A DNA stretch of 64,000 nt from an uncultured Neptuniibacter sp. (GTDB lineage: Bacteria > Pseudomonadota > Gammaproteobacteria > Pseudomonadales > Balneatricaceae). Shown here one piece after another: positions 11,034 to 19,237 of this stretch (the stretch's first letter is position 1; every line of letters begins with the position of its first letter). The stretch lies in contig NZ_CANMIR010000013.1 of the NCBI RefSeq assembly GCF_947498015.1, forward strand, positions 1 through 64,000, written 5' to 3'. A program made the translations under genes and the position numbers. The notes under the pieces were generated by a model that saw only the letters and a program-made list of their open reading frames with translations, had not been told where the DNA came from and searched no databases.

Positions 11034-12887
11034 ATGCTCAATCGATACCCCCTCTGGAAAAACCTGTTAATCCTTTTTGTCCTGGTATTTGGTGGTTTAT
11101 ATGCAGCCCCCAATATCTATCCGGATGATTATGCTATCCAGTTAACCGGAAGCCGGGATGTGTTTCAGGTCGATCAACCGCTGATCGATAAAGTTACTGC
11201 TGCATTGGAGCGACAAAATGTCGCGATAAAATCTACTGAGCTTGAAAATAAGCACGGTCTGATTCGGTTTGCCGACGGTGAGGCACAGTTAAAAGCGAAA
11301 GATATTATCTCACGGGTTGTCGGAGATGATTATGTTGTCGCACTGAATCTGGCACCCACTACTCCTGACTGGCTGACGTCCATTGGCGCGGGTCCAATGA
11401 AGTTGGGTCTTGATCTGCGAGGTGGTGTTCACTTTCTGTTAGAGGTTGATCTACCTAAGGCGGTCAGTCAGAAGCTGGAAAATTATGCGTCTGAAATAAA
11501 AGGTCGGCTGCGTGAAGAGCGCCTGAGATACCGTAAACTGGAAACGCTGGAAAACGGCGCGTTAGCGGTTAAATTTGCTAAAGCAGAGGTGCGTGATACA
11601 GCGGTTGATCTGCTTCGTAAAGAGTTTCAGGAGTTTTTGGTCTCTGCCGATGAGCGTGATGGATCGTTCTTTGCGGTTATCAATCTGACTGAACAGGCTG
11701 TGCGTGATATTGAAACCTACGCGATCAAACAGAACCTGACGACCCTGAGAAACCGAGTTAATGAACTCGGTGTGGCAGAACCGTTGGTTCAGCGTCAGGG
11801 GCGTAACCGAATCGTTGTACAGCTACCAGGTATCCAGGATACAGCCGCAGCGAAGCGGATTATTGGTAAAACAGCGACACTGGAGTTTCGTCTTGAAGCT
11901 AAACCAGGGGCCAGCTCGGCACGTACGGAAGTGTATGAGTTTCGTAGTGAGTTAGGCCGTAAAGCAACACTGGAAAAAGATATCATCATTAAAGGTGATA
12001 ACGTTGCGAACGCACAGGCTTCTTTCGACGAGAATGGCCAGCCACAGGTTAATATTACACTGGACTCTAAAGGTGGCGAGTTGATGGCTCGTACAACCAA
12101 GAATGCAGTTCAGCGTCGTATGGCTGTGCTCTTTGTGGAAGATAAAGAGCGTACTGTTTACAAAACCGTTGAAGGTGAGCAGGTAGCTGAGAAAATTCGC
12201 TATCAGGAAAAAGGGATTATCTCTCTGGCAACCATTCAATCTGTATTAGGTAACCAGTTCCGTATTACCGGGCTGGATGGTGCCGGTGAGTCGTCTGAAC
12301 TGGCATTACTGTTACGTGCAGGTGCACTTGCAGCCCCGATCTACTTTGTTGAAGAGCGTACGGTTGGGCCTAGCTTGGGTGCACAAAACATTGAGATGGG
12401 TGTGACCTCTGTTCAGATTGGCCTCGGGCTGGTATTGGTCTTTATGATCCTTTATTACCGTGTCTTTGGTGTGTTGGCTAATATTGCACTGTCTTTAAAC
12501 CTGATGATGCTGATAGCGGTGATGTCGATGCTGTCCGCAACACTGACGCTACCCGGTATCGCCGGTATTGTGTTAACCGTGGGTATGGCTGTTGATGCAA
12601 ACGTACTGATCTTCTCGCGTATCAAAGAGGAGTTAAAGAATGGCTTGCCGCCACAATCTGCCATCAATGCAGGTTTTGGACGTGCATTCACAACTATCTT
12701 TGATGCAAACATTACCACTCTGCTTGCAGCGGTCATCCTATTTGCAATGGGTACGGGGCCTGTCAAAGGGTTCGCAGTAACATTGTCTGTCGGTATTCTG
12801 ACATCGATGTTCACAGCCATTCTGGTAACCCGGGCGTTGGTCAATCTGGCCTACGGCGGTCGTCAGATCAGCAAGCTGTCAATTTAG
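11034..12887 (+). CDS. secD: Protein translocase subunit SecD
   Basis: A 617-residue inner-membrane protein. TM1 (about 9-27) is followed by a large periplasmic part with GLDLRGGVHFLLEVD and LRNRVNELGVAEPLVQRQG, and five C-terminal membrane helices that include GMAVDANVLIFSRIKEEL. SecDF uses the proton gradient to help draw exported proteins across the membrane. The length matches enterobacterial SecD. Confidence 0.97.
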   Translation: MLNRYPLWKNLLILFVLVFGGLYAAPNIYPDDYAIQLTGSRDVFQVDQPLIDKVTAALERQNVAIKSTELENKHGLIRFADGEAQLKAKDIISRVVGDDYVVALNLAPTTPDWLTSIGAGPMKLGLDLRGGVHFLLEVDLPKAVSQKLENYASEIKGRLREERLRYRKLETLENGALAVKFAKAEVRDTAVDLLRKEFQEFLVSADERDGSFFAVINLTEQAVRDIETYAIKQNLTTLRNRVNELGVAEPLVQRQGRNRIVVQLPGIQDTAAAKRIIGKTATLEFRLEAKPGASSARTEVYEFRSELGRKATLEKDIIIKGDNVANAQASFDENGQPQVNITLDSKGGELMARTTKNAVQRRMAVLFVEDKERTVYKTVEGEQVAEKIRYQEKGIISLATIQSVLGNQFRITGLDGAGESSELALLLRAGALAAPIYFVEERTVGPSLGAQNIEMGVTSVQIGLGLVLVFMILYYRVFGVLANIALSLNLMMLIAVMSMLSATLTLPGIAGIVLTVGMAVDANVLIFSRIKEELKNGLPPQSAINAGFGRAFTTIFDANITTLLAAVILFAMGTGPVKGFAVTLSVGILTSMFTAILVTRALVNLAYGGRQISKLSI

Positions 12888-12896
12888 GGGGCGGTG

Positions 12897-13817
12897 ATGT
12901 CTACTGAAAAGATTTATAACTTTATGGGGCTGCGTAAGATCGCGGCACTTTGTTCAGTTGCTCTGCTGGTCATCTCTATCGGAGCGCTAAGTGTTAACGG
13001 CCTTAAGTTCGGTCTGGATTTTACCGGTGGTAGTTTAGTAGAGATCGGCTATGAGCAGCCTGCAGATCTGAATAAGATCCGTGAGCAGCTCAAAGTGGTG
13101 GGGTACGACGATGCCGTTGTGCAAACCTTTGGCTCGCCGACAGATATACTTATCCGCTTAGGCCAGGATCATGATCCTCAGCTGGGCGACAAAGTATTAG
13201 ACGCCCTGCAGCAGGGTGAAAGTCAGACACTGAATCTACGCCGTAACGAGTTTGTTGGTGCTCAGGTGGGTGAAGAGCTGCGTGAGCAGGGTGGCCTGGG
13301 CATGCTGCTCGCGCTATTCATGATCATGGTCTACGTCGCTTTTCGTTTCCAGATCAAGTTCTCCTTAGGTGCCGTTGCTGCCCTGGCGCATGACGTTCTT
13401 ATCGTCTTGGGTTTTTTCGCGATATTCAGACTGGACTTTGATCTGACTGTGCTGGCCGCTATCCTGGCGGTGATCGGCTACTCCCTGAACGACACTATCG
13501 TGGTGTCTGACCGTATCCGTGAGAACTTCCGTAAGATGCGTAAGGGGACTTCACTTGAGATCATGAATGCCTCTTTAAGCCAGACATTAGGGCGTACTTT
13601 AGTGACCTCCTTAACGACATTGCTGGTGCTGGTAGCACTGTCGGTCTTTGGCGGTGAGATGATTCACGGCTTTGCGGTTGCGCTGTTGGTTGGTGTGCTG
13701 GTCGGAACCTACTCGTCCATCTACGTTGCAGCCAATGTGCTGATGGCGATGAATATCTGTAAGGAAGATCTGCTTCCACCTGAAGAGAAAGAACAGGAGG
13801 TCGATGATCGGCCTTAA
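12897..13817 (+). CDS. secF: Protein translocase subunit SecF
   Basis: A 306-residue partner of SecD. It shows GLKFGLDFTGGSLVEI, the periplasmic P4-like segment, and the conserved membrane motif GYSLNDTIVVSDRIRENFR. The ATG at 12897 is preferred; an in-frame GTG one codon earlier is less likely. It follows secD by nine bases with a G-rich ribosome site. Confidence 0.96.
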   Translation: MSTEKIYNFMGLRKIAALCSVALLVISIGALSVNGLKFGLDFTGGSLVEIGYEQPADLNKIREQLKVVGYDDAVVQTFGSPTDILIRLGQDHDPQLGDKVLDALQQGESQTLNLRRNEFVGAQVGEELREQGGLGMLLALFMIMVYVAFRFQIKFSLGAVAALAHDVLIVLGFFAIFRLDFDLTVLAAILAVIGYSLNDTIVVSDRIRENFRKMRKGTSLEIMNASLSQTLGRTLVTSLTTLLVLVALSVFGGEMIHGFAVALLVGVLVGTYSSIYVAANVLMAMNICKEDLLPPEEKEQEVDDRP

Positions 13818-13826
13818 TCGTTCATT

Positions 13827-13857
13827 AAAAGAGCCGGCGGATGCCGGCTCTTTTATT
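13827..13857 (+). terminator. Terminator of the queA-secF operon
   Basis: AAAAGAGCCGGC and GCCGGCTCTTTT form a perfect 12-base stem with a GGAT loop and a T-run. It lies just after secF. Confidence 0.92.
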
Positions 13858-13928
13858 TCCGCTTTATATGCAGATGCGTGATATGCTTTTAATAAGAAAT
13901 TCCTGTTTCTATCCCCTTAGAGATCCCT

Positions 13929-16577
13929 ATGAGCAAAGACTGGACTAAGAATGACCCTAAAGCCGCAATGGAAGCGGAGAAGTATGATAACCCGGTGCCT
14001 AGTCGTGAATTTATTTTGCAATTCATGCAGGAGTGGGGAGCCCCGATCGGGCATGCTCAGCTTTGTGAAGAGATGGGGGTATGGGAAGATGAGAGTCGGG
14101 ATGCTGTTTTTTTCCGACTCAAGGCGATGTGCCGCGACGGTCAGCTCCTGAGCAATCGGCGTAATGAATTTGCATTGATGGATAAGATGTCGCTGATCAA
14201 AGGGCGGGTGATTGGGCATCGCGATGGTTTCGGCTTCGTCAAACCTGAAGAGGGCGGAGACGATCTGAAATTAAGTCCCAGACAGATGCGTCAGGTCTTT
14301 GATGGTGATCGCGTACTGGTTCAAGAGATCAATGTAGATTTCAAGGGCCGCCGAGAAGGCAAAATTGTTGACGTGCTGGAACGTAATACCCGTAAGCTGG
14401 TGGGGCGTTTTAGTGGCCAGGAGGGGTTTGGTTATCTGCGTCCTGAGAATCAGCGGATCACTCAGGAGATCATGATTGTTCCAGACCCGGAAAATCCACA
14501 GACTTATAAAGATGGCCAACTGGTGGTTGCTGAGTTATTAAGCCAACCTGGAAAGCGTCAGCTTCCTCAGGCCAAGGTAGTGGAAGTGTTGGGTGACCAT
14601 ATGGCTCCGGGGATGGAGATCACCGTTGCCATTCATAACTATGAGATCCCACATGAGTGGCCTGAGAGTGTTCGCCAAGAGGTCGGAGAGCTATCCGCAG
14701 AAGTTGAAGAGAGTGCGAAGCTAAATCGTATTGATCTCCGTGATCTGCCGCTGGTTACTATCGATGGGGAAGATGCAAAAGATTTTGATGATGCGGTCTA
14801 CGCAGAGAGAAAGCGTTCAGGAGGGTGGCGTCTTTGGGTCGCGATTGCAGATGTTTCCTGGTATGTAAGGCCTGGGTCTGAATTGGATCAGGAAGCTTAC
14901 CTGCGTGCTAATTCAACTTATTTTCCAGAGTTTGTTGTTCCGATGCTACCGGAGCTGTTATCAAACGGACTCTGCTCTCTGAATCCAGATGTGGATCGAC
15001 TTGCCATGGTCTGTGAGATGACCATCAGTGAGTCCGGTAACCTCTCAAGCTATCAGTTCTACGAGGCTGTGATCCGTTCACATGCGCGGCTGACCTACAC
15101 GAAAGTAGGTCAGATGCTGATGCAGCCGGAGGAGGATGCATCACAAGCATTGCGGTCTGAATACGCACATGTGCTGCCGCATCTTGAGGATCTATACTCT
15201 CTTTACTTTGCACTAAGGGGCGCGCGTGAGAGCCGTGGGGCTATCGATTTTGAAACAACAGAGACCCGCATGGTCTTTGGTGATAACCGCAAGATCGATG
15301 AGATCGTACCGGTATATCGAAATGATGCACATAAACTGATTGAAGAGTGCATGCTCTGCGCAAATGTCGCGACTGCACGATTTCTGAAAAAATTAGATAT
15401 CCCCGCAATCTACCGTGTACATGAAGGACCGAAGGCGCAGAAACTGGAGAACCTGAGGGCTTATCTCGGGGAGCTGGGGCTCAATCTTGGCGGGGCTGAG
15501 AAGCCTGAGCCGAAGCATTATCAAGAGCTGGCGGAGTGGATTGAAGAGCGTCCAGATCGTCATCTGATACAGACGATGATGTTACGTTCCATGCAGCAAG
15601 CGGTTTATAGCCCTGATAATCAGGGGCACTTCGGCTTGGCCTATCCAGCATATACCCACTTTACTTCACCCATTCGGCGTTACCCTGATCTTCTGGTGCA
15701 TCGTTTGATCCGTGCTGCGATCCATGCAGGCAAAGAGGATAAAGCGATCTTGCGCCCGGAAGGGTTTAGTTCGGATAAAGCATTTGCCTGTAGCTATTCG
15801 ATGGAGGAGTTGCTGCAGTTAGGTGAACACTGCTCTATGACTGAGCGGCGCTCCGATGAGGCGACACGGGATGTTGTTGCCTGGTTGAAATGCGAATATA
15901 TGCAGGAGCATGTAGGTGATGAGTATGAAGGTGTTATCTCAGCCGTAACAGGGTTTGGTGTTTTTGTTGAGCTTGATGAGCTTTTCGTTGAGGGACTGGT
16001 GCATATAACGGCCTTGCCCGGGGATTATTACGTCTTTGATCAGGCTAAACAGCGGTTAGTCGGTGAACGGACGCGTAAGACATTCAAGCTCGGAGACCGC
16101 CTGAGAGTCAAGGTTGTGCGTGTTGATCTTGATGAGCGCAAAATTGACTTTGAACTCAGTGAGCAGAAAGCTCAACCACGTAAGAAATCCACTCGCCAAC
16201 TGCTGGCTGAGGGTAAGCTCGGGGCTAAGCAGGGTGCATCATCAGATAAAAAGTTGCCGGGTCACAAGCATGAGTGGGGACATCGTCCTGCCAAAAAAGA
16301 GGAGCGGGTTAAGCCTCGCCAAGGGTCTAAGCGGGCAGCGTTACTCAAATCCAGAAAGAAAAAAGATGTTGACCTTAATGATGTACCAAAGAAAAAGATC
16401 GCCAACGATAAAGTTGCCTCCGGACGCGGTGATCTATCTCCAGCTGAACAAGAGCTACTCGAGTTCAGTCGGGGAGGGAAAGGGAAGAGTAATAAATCTA
16501 AAAAACGTCGGGTTACAGCGAAGCCTAAGTTAAAAGGTAAACAGAAAGGGCTGAAGGTTAAAAAAGCCAAACGCTGA
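13929..16577 (+). CDS. rnr: Ribonuclease R
   Basis: An 882-residue 3'-5' exoribonuclease that can degrade structured RNA. In order: an N-terminal helix-turn-helix (about 25-85), two cold-shock domains, the RNB catalytic domain with TIDGEDAKDFDDAVYA (catalytic aspartates) and HFTSPIRRYPDLLVHR, an S1 domain (about 640-725), and a long lysine-rich tail of about 150 residues. The tail is typical of RNase R and helps unwinding and ribosome contact. The last 20 bases overlap the convergent DedA-PAP2 gene. Confidence 0.97.
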   Translation: MSKDWTKNDPKAAMEAEKYDNPVPSREFILQFMQEWGAPIGHAQLCEEMGVWEDESRDAVFFRLKAMCRDGQLLSNRRNEFALMDKMSLIKGRVIGHRDGFGFVKPEEGGDDLKLSPRQMRQVFDGDRVLVQEINVDFKGRREGKIVDVLERNTRKLVGRFSGQEGFGYLRPENQRITQEIMIVPDPENPQTYKDGQLVVAELLSQPGKRQLPQAKVVEVLGDHMAPGMEITVAIHNYEIPHEWPESVRQEVGELSAEVEESAKLNRIDLRDLPLVTIDGEDAKDFDDAVYAERKRSGGWRLWVAIADVSWYVRPGSELDQEAYLRANSTYFPEFVVPMLPELLSNGLCSLNPDVDRLAMVCEMTISESGNLSSYQFYEAVIRSHARLTYTKVGQMLMQPEEDASQALRSEYAHVLPHLEDLYSLYFALRGARESRGAIDFETTETRMVFGDNRKIDEIVPVYRNDAHKLIEECMLCANVATARFLKKLDIPAIYRVHEGPKAQKLENLRAYLGELGLNLGGAEKPEPKHYQELAEWIEERPDRHLIQTMMLRSMQQAVYSPDNQGHFGLAYPAYTHFTSPIRRYPDLLVHRLIRAAIHAGKEDKAILRPEGFSSDKAFACSYSMEELLQLGEHCSMTERRSDEATRDVVAWLKCEYMQEHVGDEYEGVISAVTGFGVFVELDELFVEGLVHITALPGDYYVFDQAKQRLVGERTRKTFKLGDRLRVKVVRVDLDERKIDFELSEQKAQPRKKSTRQLLAEGKLGAKQGASSDKKLPGHKHEWGHRPAKKEERVKPRQGSKRAALLKSRKKKDVDLNDVPKKKIANDKVASGRGDLSPAEQELLEFSRGGKGKSNKSKKRRVTAKPKLKGKQKGLKVKKAKR

Positions 16578-17859
16578 TAGTAATGTATCCCAGAGTAAAT
16601 AAGGCCAGCCCCAGAGAGAGCTGGCTTTTTTTTGCGAAGGGGGTCGCCGAATGGTGATAGAACAGTAATATGCGGAACAGTCCGGCTGTAATCAGCGCTT
16701 CAAGCAGTCCGGCAATGATATCCAGCGGCCAGTGAACTCCCAGAATAACGCGGGATAGAGCAAGCATCCCTGCTAGCACAAGTGCAATCAGGTAACCCAG
16801 CTTCCTATGTTGATTGTTTTCACCTGTGAGTAGTAGAACTGCTAGAAGCAGAATCAGTGTACCGCCGGCGCTACTATGTCCGCTTGGGAAACTGTAACTA
16901 CTTAGATCATGGCCACTTTCAGGTCTGGGGACGGAGAGGGTGAGCTTGAATACCGTATTGACCAGCTTGTTTAGTAAAAGCGTTGCAGCAAAGTATAGAG
17001 CGATACGTATATTCTGAATTTGGATGAGCCACACCAGAGTTATTAGCAGTGCGATCACAATATAAAGCTTATCTCCTAGGTGGGTAATGATCTGTGCAGA
17101 ATGGGAGATAAGTGTACCCATCAGGGTGGTGTCTGGTTGTAGCAGACTGAACGTGCTGTGATTCCACTCCCCCCACTGCTGGCTCAACTGCATATAAACG
17201 ATGATTGAGAATAGAGCGGTTGAGGCCAATGTCAGACTGATTGCGGCCCAGGGGGCGTTCTGACTGATGGAGGTCAGTTTGTTGTGTGAGGTGTTCAACA
17301 ACCACAAACAGATGAAGCCTACCAGTGCGCTTTCCAGCGCAATAGTCCAGTTGATATCTATCTCTGTCAGAGCTGTGCCTGCAGCATAACCGGGAAGAAG
17401 GTAGGCAGGAGCCCAGAGCATCGCGCAGATCAGGTTGGTAACACCGTACCTTGTGTAAGGCATCTTGCAGGTACCTGCAATGAAGGGAAGTAGAGGGCGT
17501 AGCGGACCGATAAAGCGACCGGCCAGTAGTCCCCAGAAACCATATTTGCTGAAAAACTGAACCCCTTTATCAAATCCACTTTGGTATTTTTTAAATGGAT
17601 TTGAGTGGATGATGCGATCGGAATAGTGTCGGCCCAATAGATAACTAAAACCATCACCAAGAAATGAACCGATAAACCCGGCGAAGAGAAGAGCAGGAAT
17701 CGGGAGCTGTTGCTGTGCTGCGAGTGTTGCCAGCGTAAAGAGAAACGCTACACCTGGTATCAGAAGACCGATAAAAGCAAATGATTCGAGCAAGGCAACG
17801 CTAGCAATGACTAATAGCAGGAGCGTGTGGCTGTCTTGTATCAGGGAGGTGATCGGCAT
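16558..17859 (-). CDS. DedA-family / PAP2 phosphatase fusion membrane protein
   Basis: A 433-residue integral membrane protein made of two parts. Residues 1-190 match DedA/SNARE-associated proteins: LLIPGVAFLF, GDGFSYLLGRH, and GRFIGPLRPLLPFIAG. Residues 230-420 form a PAP2 phosphatase with all three motifs: KLTLSVPRP, SFPSGHSSAGG, and SRVILGVHWPLD. DedA proteins are linked to membrane lipid scrambling and PAP2 enzymes to dephosphorylation of lipid carriers such as undecaprenyl pyrophosphate, so a lipid-carrier recycling role is inferred. All PAP2 catalytic residues appear intact. Confidence 0.9.
   Translation of the reverse strand: MPITSLIQDSHTLLLLVIASVALLESFAFIGLLIPGVAFLFTLATLAAQQQLPIPALLFAGFIGSFLGDGFSYLLGRHYSDRIIHSNPFKKYQSGFDKGVQFFSKYGFWGLLAGRFIGPLRPLLPFIAGTCKMPYTRYGVTNLICAMLWAPAYLLPGYAAGTALTEIDINWTIALESALVGFICLWLLNTSHNKLTSISQNAPWAAISLTLASTALFSIIVYMQLSQQWGEWNHSTFSLLQPDTTLMGTLISHSAQIITHLGDKLYIVIALLITLVWLIQIQNIRIALYFAATLLLNKLVNTVFKLTLSVPRPESGHDLSSYSFPSGHSSAGGTLILLLAVLLLTGENNQHRKLGYLIALVLAGMLALSRVILGVHWPLDIIAGLLEALITAGLFRILLFYHHSATPFAKKSQLSLGLALFTLGYITISVWLF
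16604..16633 (+). terminator. Terminator of rnr, inside the convergent coding region
   Basis: GCCAGC pairs with GCTGGC and is followed by eight T. The signal lies within the last codons of the minus-strand DedA-PAP2 gene, so the same bases serve as terminator and coding sequence. Confidence 0.8.
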
Positions 17860-17939
17860 CTTCAGCGGTCTATGACGGTAGTGGACCTACATATTTTAGA
17901 GTTAAGCGATGTTAATAAATAGGCCCTCTATAGCGGCTT

Positions 17940-17948
17940 TGTTATAAT
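17940..17948 (+). promoter_or_regulatory. Extended -10 promoter of serB
   Basis: TGTTATAAT is an extended -10 element with a perfect TATAAT, about 37 bases before the serB start. No good -35 box is visible, as is common with extended -10 promoters. Confidence 0.5.
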
Positions 17949-17984
17949 CGGCGATAACCTGTGATTTCCTTTGGGACCTAGTGA

Positions 17985-19202
17985 ATGAAAGAGATTATTC
18001 TGCTGAATATTTCCGGTGAAGATAAACCGGGTGTGACTTCTGCCATTACCAGTATCTTGGCTGAATATGAGATCAATATCCTCGATATTGGGCAGGCTGT
18101 TATTCACGACACCCTCTCCTTGGGTATCCTGATTGAGGTCCCCAAAGCTGCGGAGTCCTCCCCTTTGCTGAGAGATATTCTTTTTAAAGCGCATGAGCTC
18201 AATATGAATATCCGCTTCCAGCCAGTAGAGGAAGATAATTATGAGCACTGGGTTGATGGGCAGGGTAAGTCACGTCATATCATCACACTACTTTCTCGAA
18301 AACTGAGTTCAGCGCATATCGCTACGGTCACCGAGATTGCAGCAGGTCATGGTCTTAATATTGATAATATTAATCGTTTGTCCGGTCGTATCAGTCTGAA
18401 TGAGAGTTCAGATCAGACAAAGGCGTGTGTGGAATTTTCTGTACGTGGTGCTCCTTCAGATACCGCGGCGTTGAGAGCTGAGTTTCTGAAGGCGGCCAGT
18501 GATCTGGATGTGGATATTGCGTTCCAGAAAGATGATATTTTCCGCCGTAACCGCCGTCTTGTGGTGTTTGATATGGATTCAACTCTGATCGAGGCGGAAG
18601 TTATTGATGAGTTGGCAAAAGAGGCGGGCGTTGGAGAGCAGGTTGCAGAGATCACTGAGGCTGCAATGCGAGGCGAGATCGACTTCAACGAAAGCTTCCG
18701 CCGAAGAATGGCGTTATTGAAGGGGTTGGATGTCTCCGTTCTGGATGATATTGCTGAACGCTTACCGATGACAGAGGGAGCGGAGGAGCTGGTATCAAAC
18801 CTGAAAGCACTGGGGTTCAAAACCGCCATTCTTTCCGGGGGGTTCAACTACTTTGCTAGCCATCTTCAGAAAAAGTTGGGATTTGACTATGTCTATGCAA
18901 ATGAACTTGATATTGATAGCAATGGCAAAGTGACCGGCGAGGTGAAAGGGACGATTGTTAACGGTGAGCGCAAAGCTGAGCTGTTACGTGAAATTGCGCG
19001 CAAAGAGGGGATTAAACTTGAGCAGACTATCGCTGTCGGCGATGGTGCTAATGACCTTCCGATGCTCTCTATTGCCGGTCTGGGAATCGCCTTCAGGGCT
19101 AAGCCGTTAGTGAGGGAGAGCGCTAAACAAGCGATCTCAACTCTGGGCCTTGATGGTATTCTCTATCTGATAGGTTTCCGGGATCGTGATACTCTAAACT
19201 GA
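17985..19202 (+). CDS. serB: Phosphoserine phosphatase
   Basis: A 405-residue enzyme of the last step of serine synthesis. Two N-terminal ACT-like regions (about 1-80 and 98-180) precede a HAD phosphatase domain with nucleophile D196 in FDMDST, the LSGGFNYFA segment, and AVGDGANDLPML. The two-ACT form is the long type found in pseudomonads. A bidirectional terminator follows. Confidence 0.96.
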   Translation: MKEIILLNISGEDKPGVTSAITSILAEYEINILDIGQAVIHDTLSLGILIEVPKAAESSPLLRDILFKAHELNMNIRFQPVEEDNYEHWVDGQGKSRHIITLLSRKLSSAHIATVTEIAAGHGLNIDNINRLSGRISLNESSDQTKACVEFSVRGAPSDTAALRAEFLKAASDLDVDIAFQKDDIFRRNRRLVVFDMDSTLIEAEVIDELAKEAGVGEQVAEITEAAMRGEIDFNESFRRRMALLKGLDVSVLDDIAERLPMTEGAEELVSNLKALGFKTAILSGGFNYFASHLQKKLGFDYVYANELDIDSNGKVTGEVKGTIVNGERKAELLREIARKEGIKLEQTIAVGDGANDLPMLSIAGLGIAFRAKPLVRESAKQAISTLGLDGILYLIGFRDRDTLN

Positions 19203-19236
19203 AAAAAAAGCCGCTTTTAAAGCGGCTTTTTTGTTT
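19202..19236. terminator. Bidirectional terminator between serB and fimX
   Basis: AAAGCCGCTTT pairs with AAAGCGGCTTT, with A-runs on one side and T-runs on the other. It can end transcripts of both convergent genes. Confidence 0.88.
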
Positions 19237-19237
19237 T

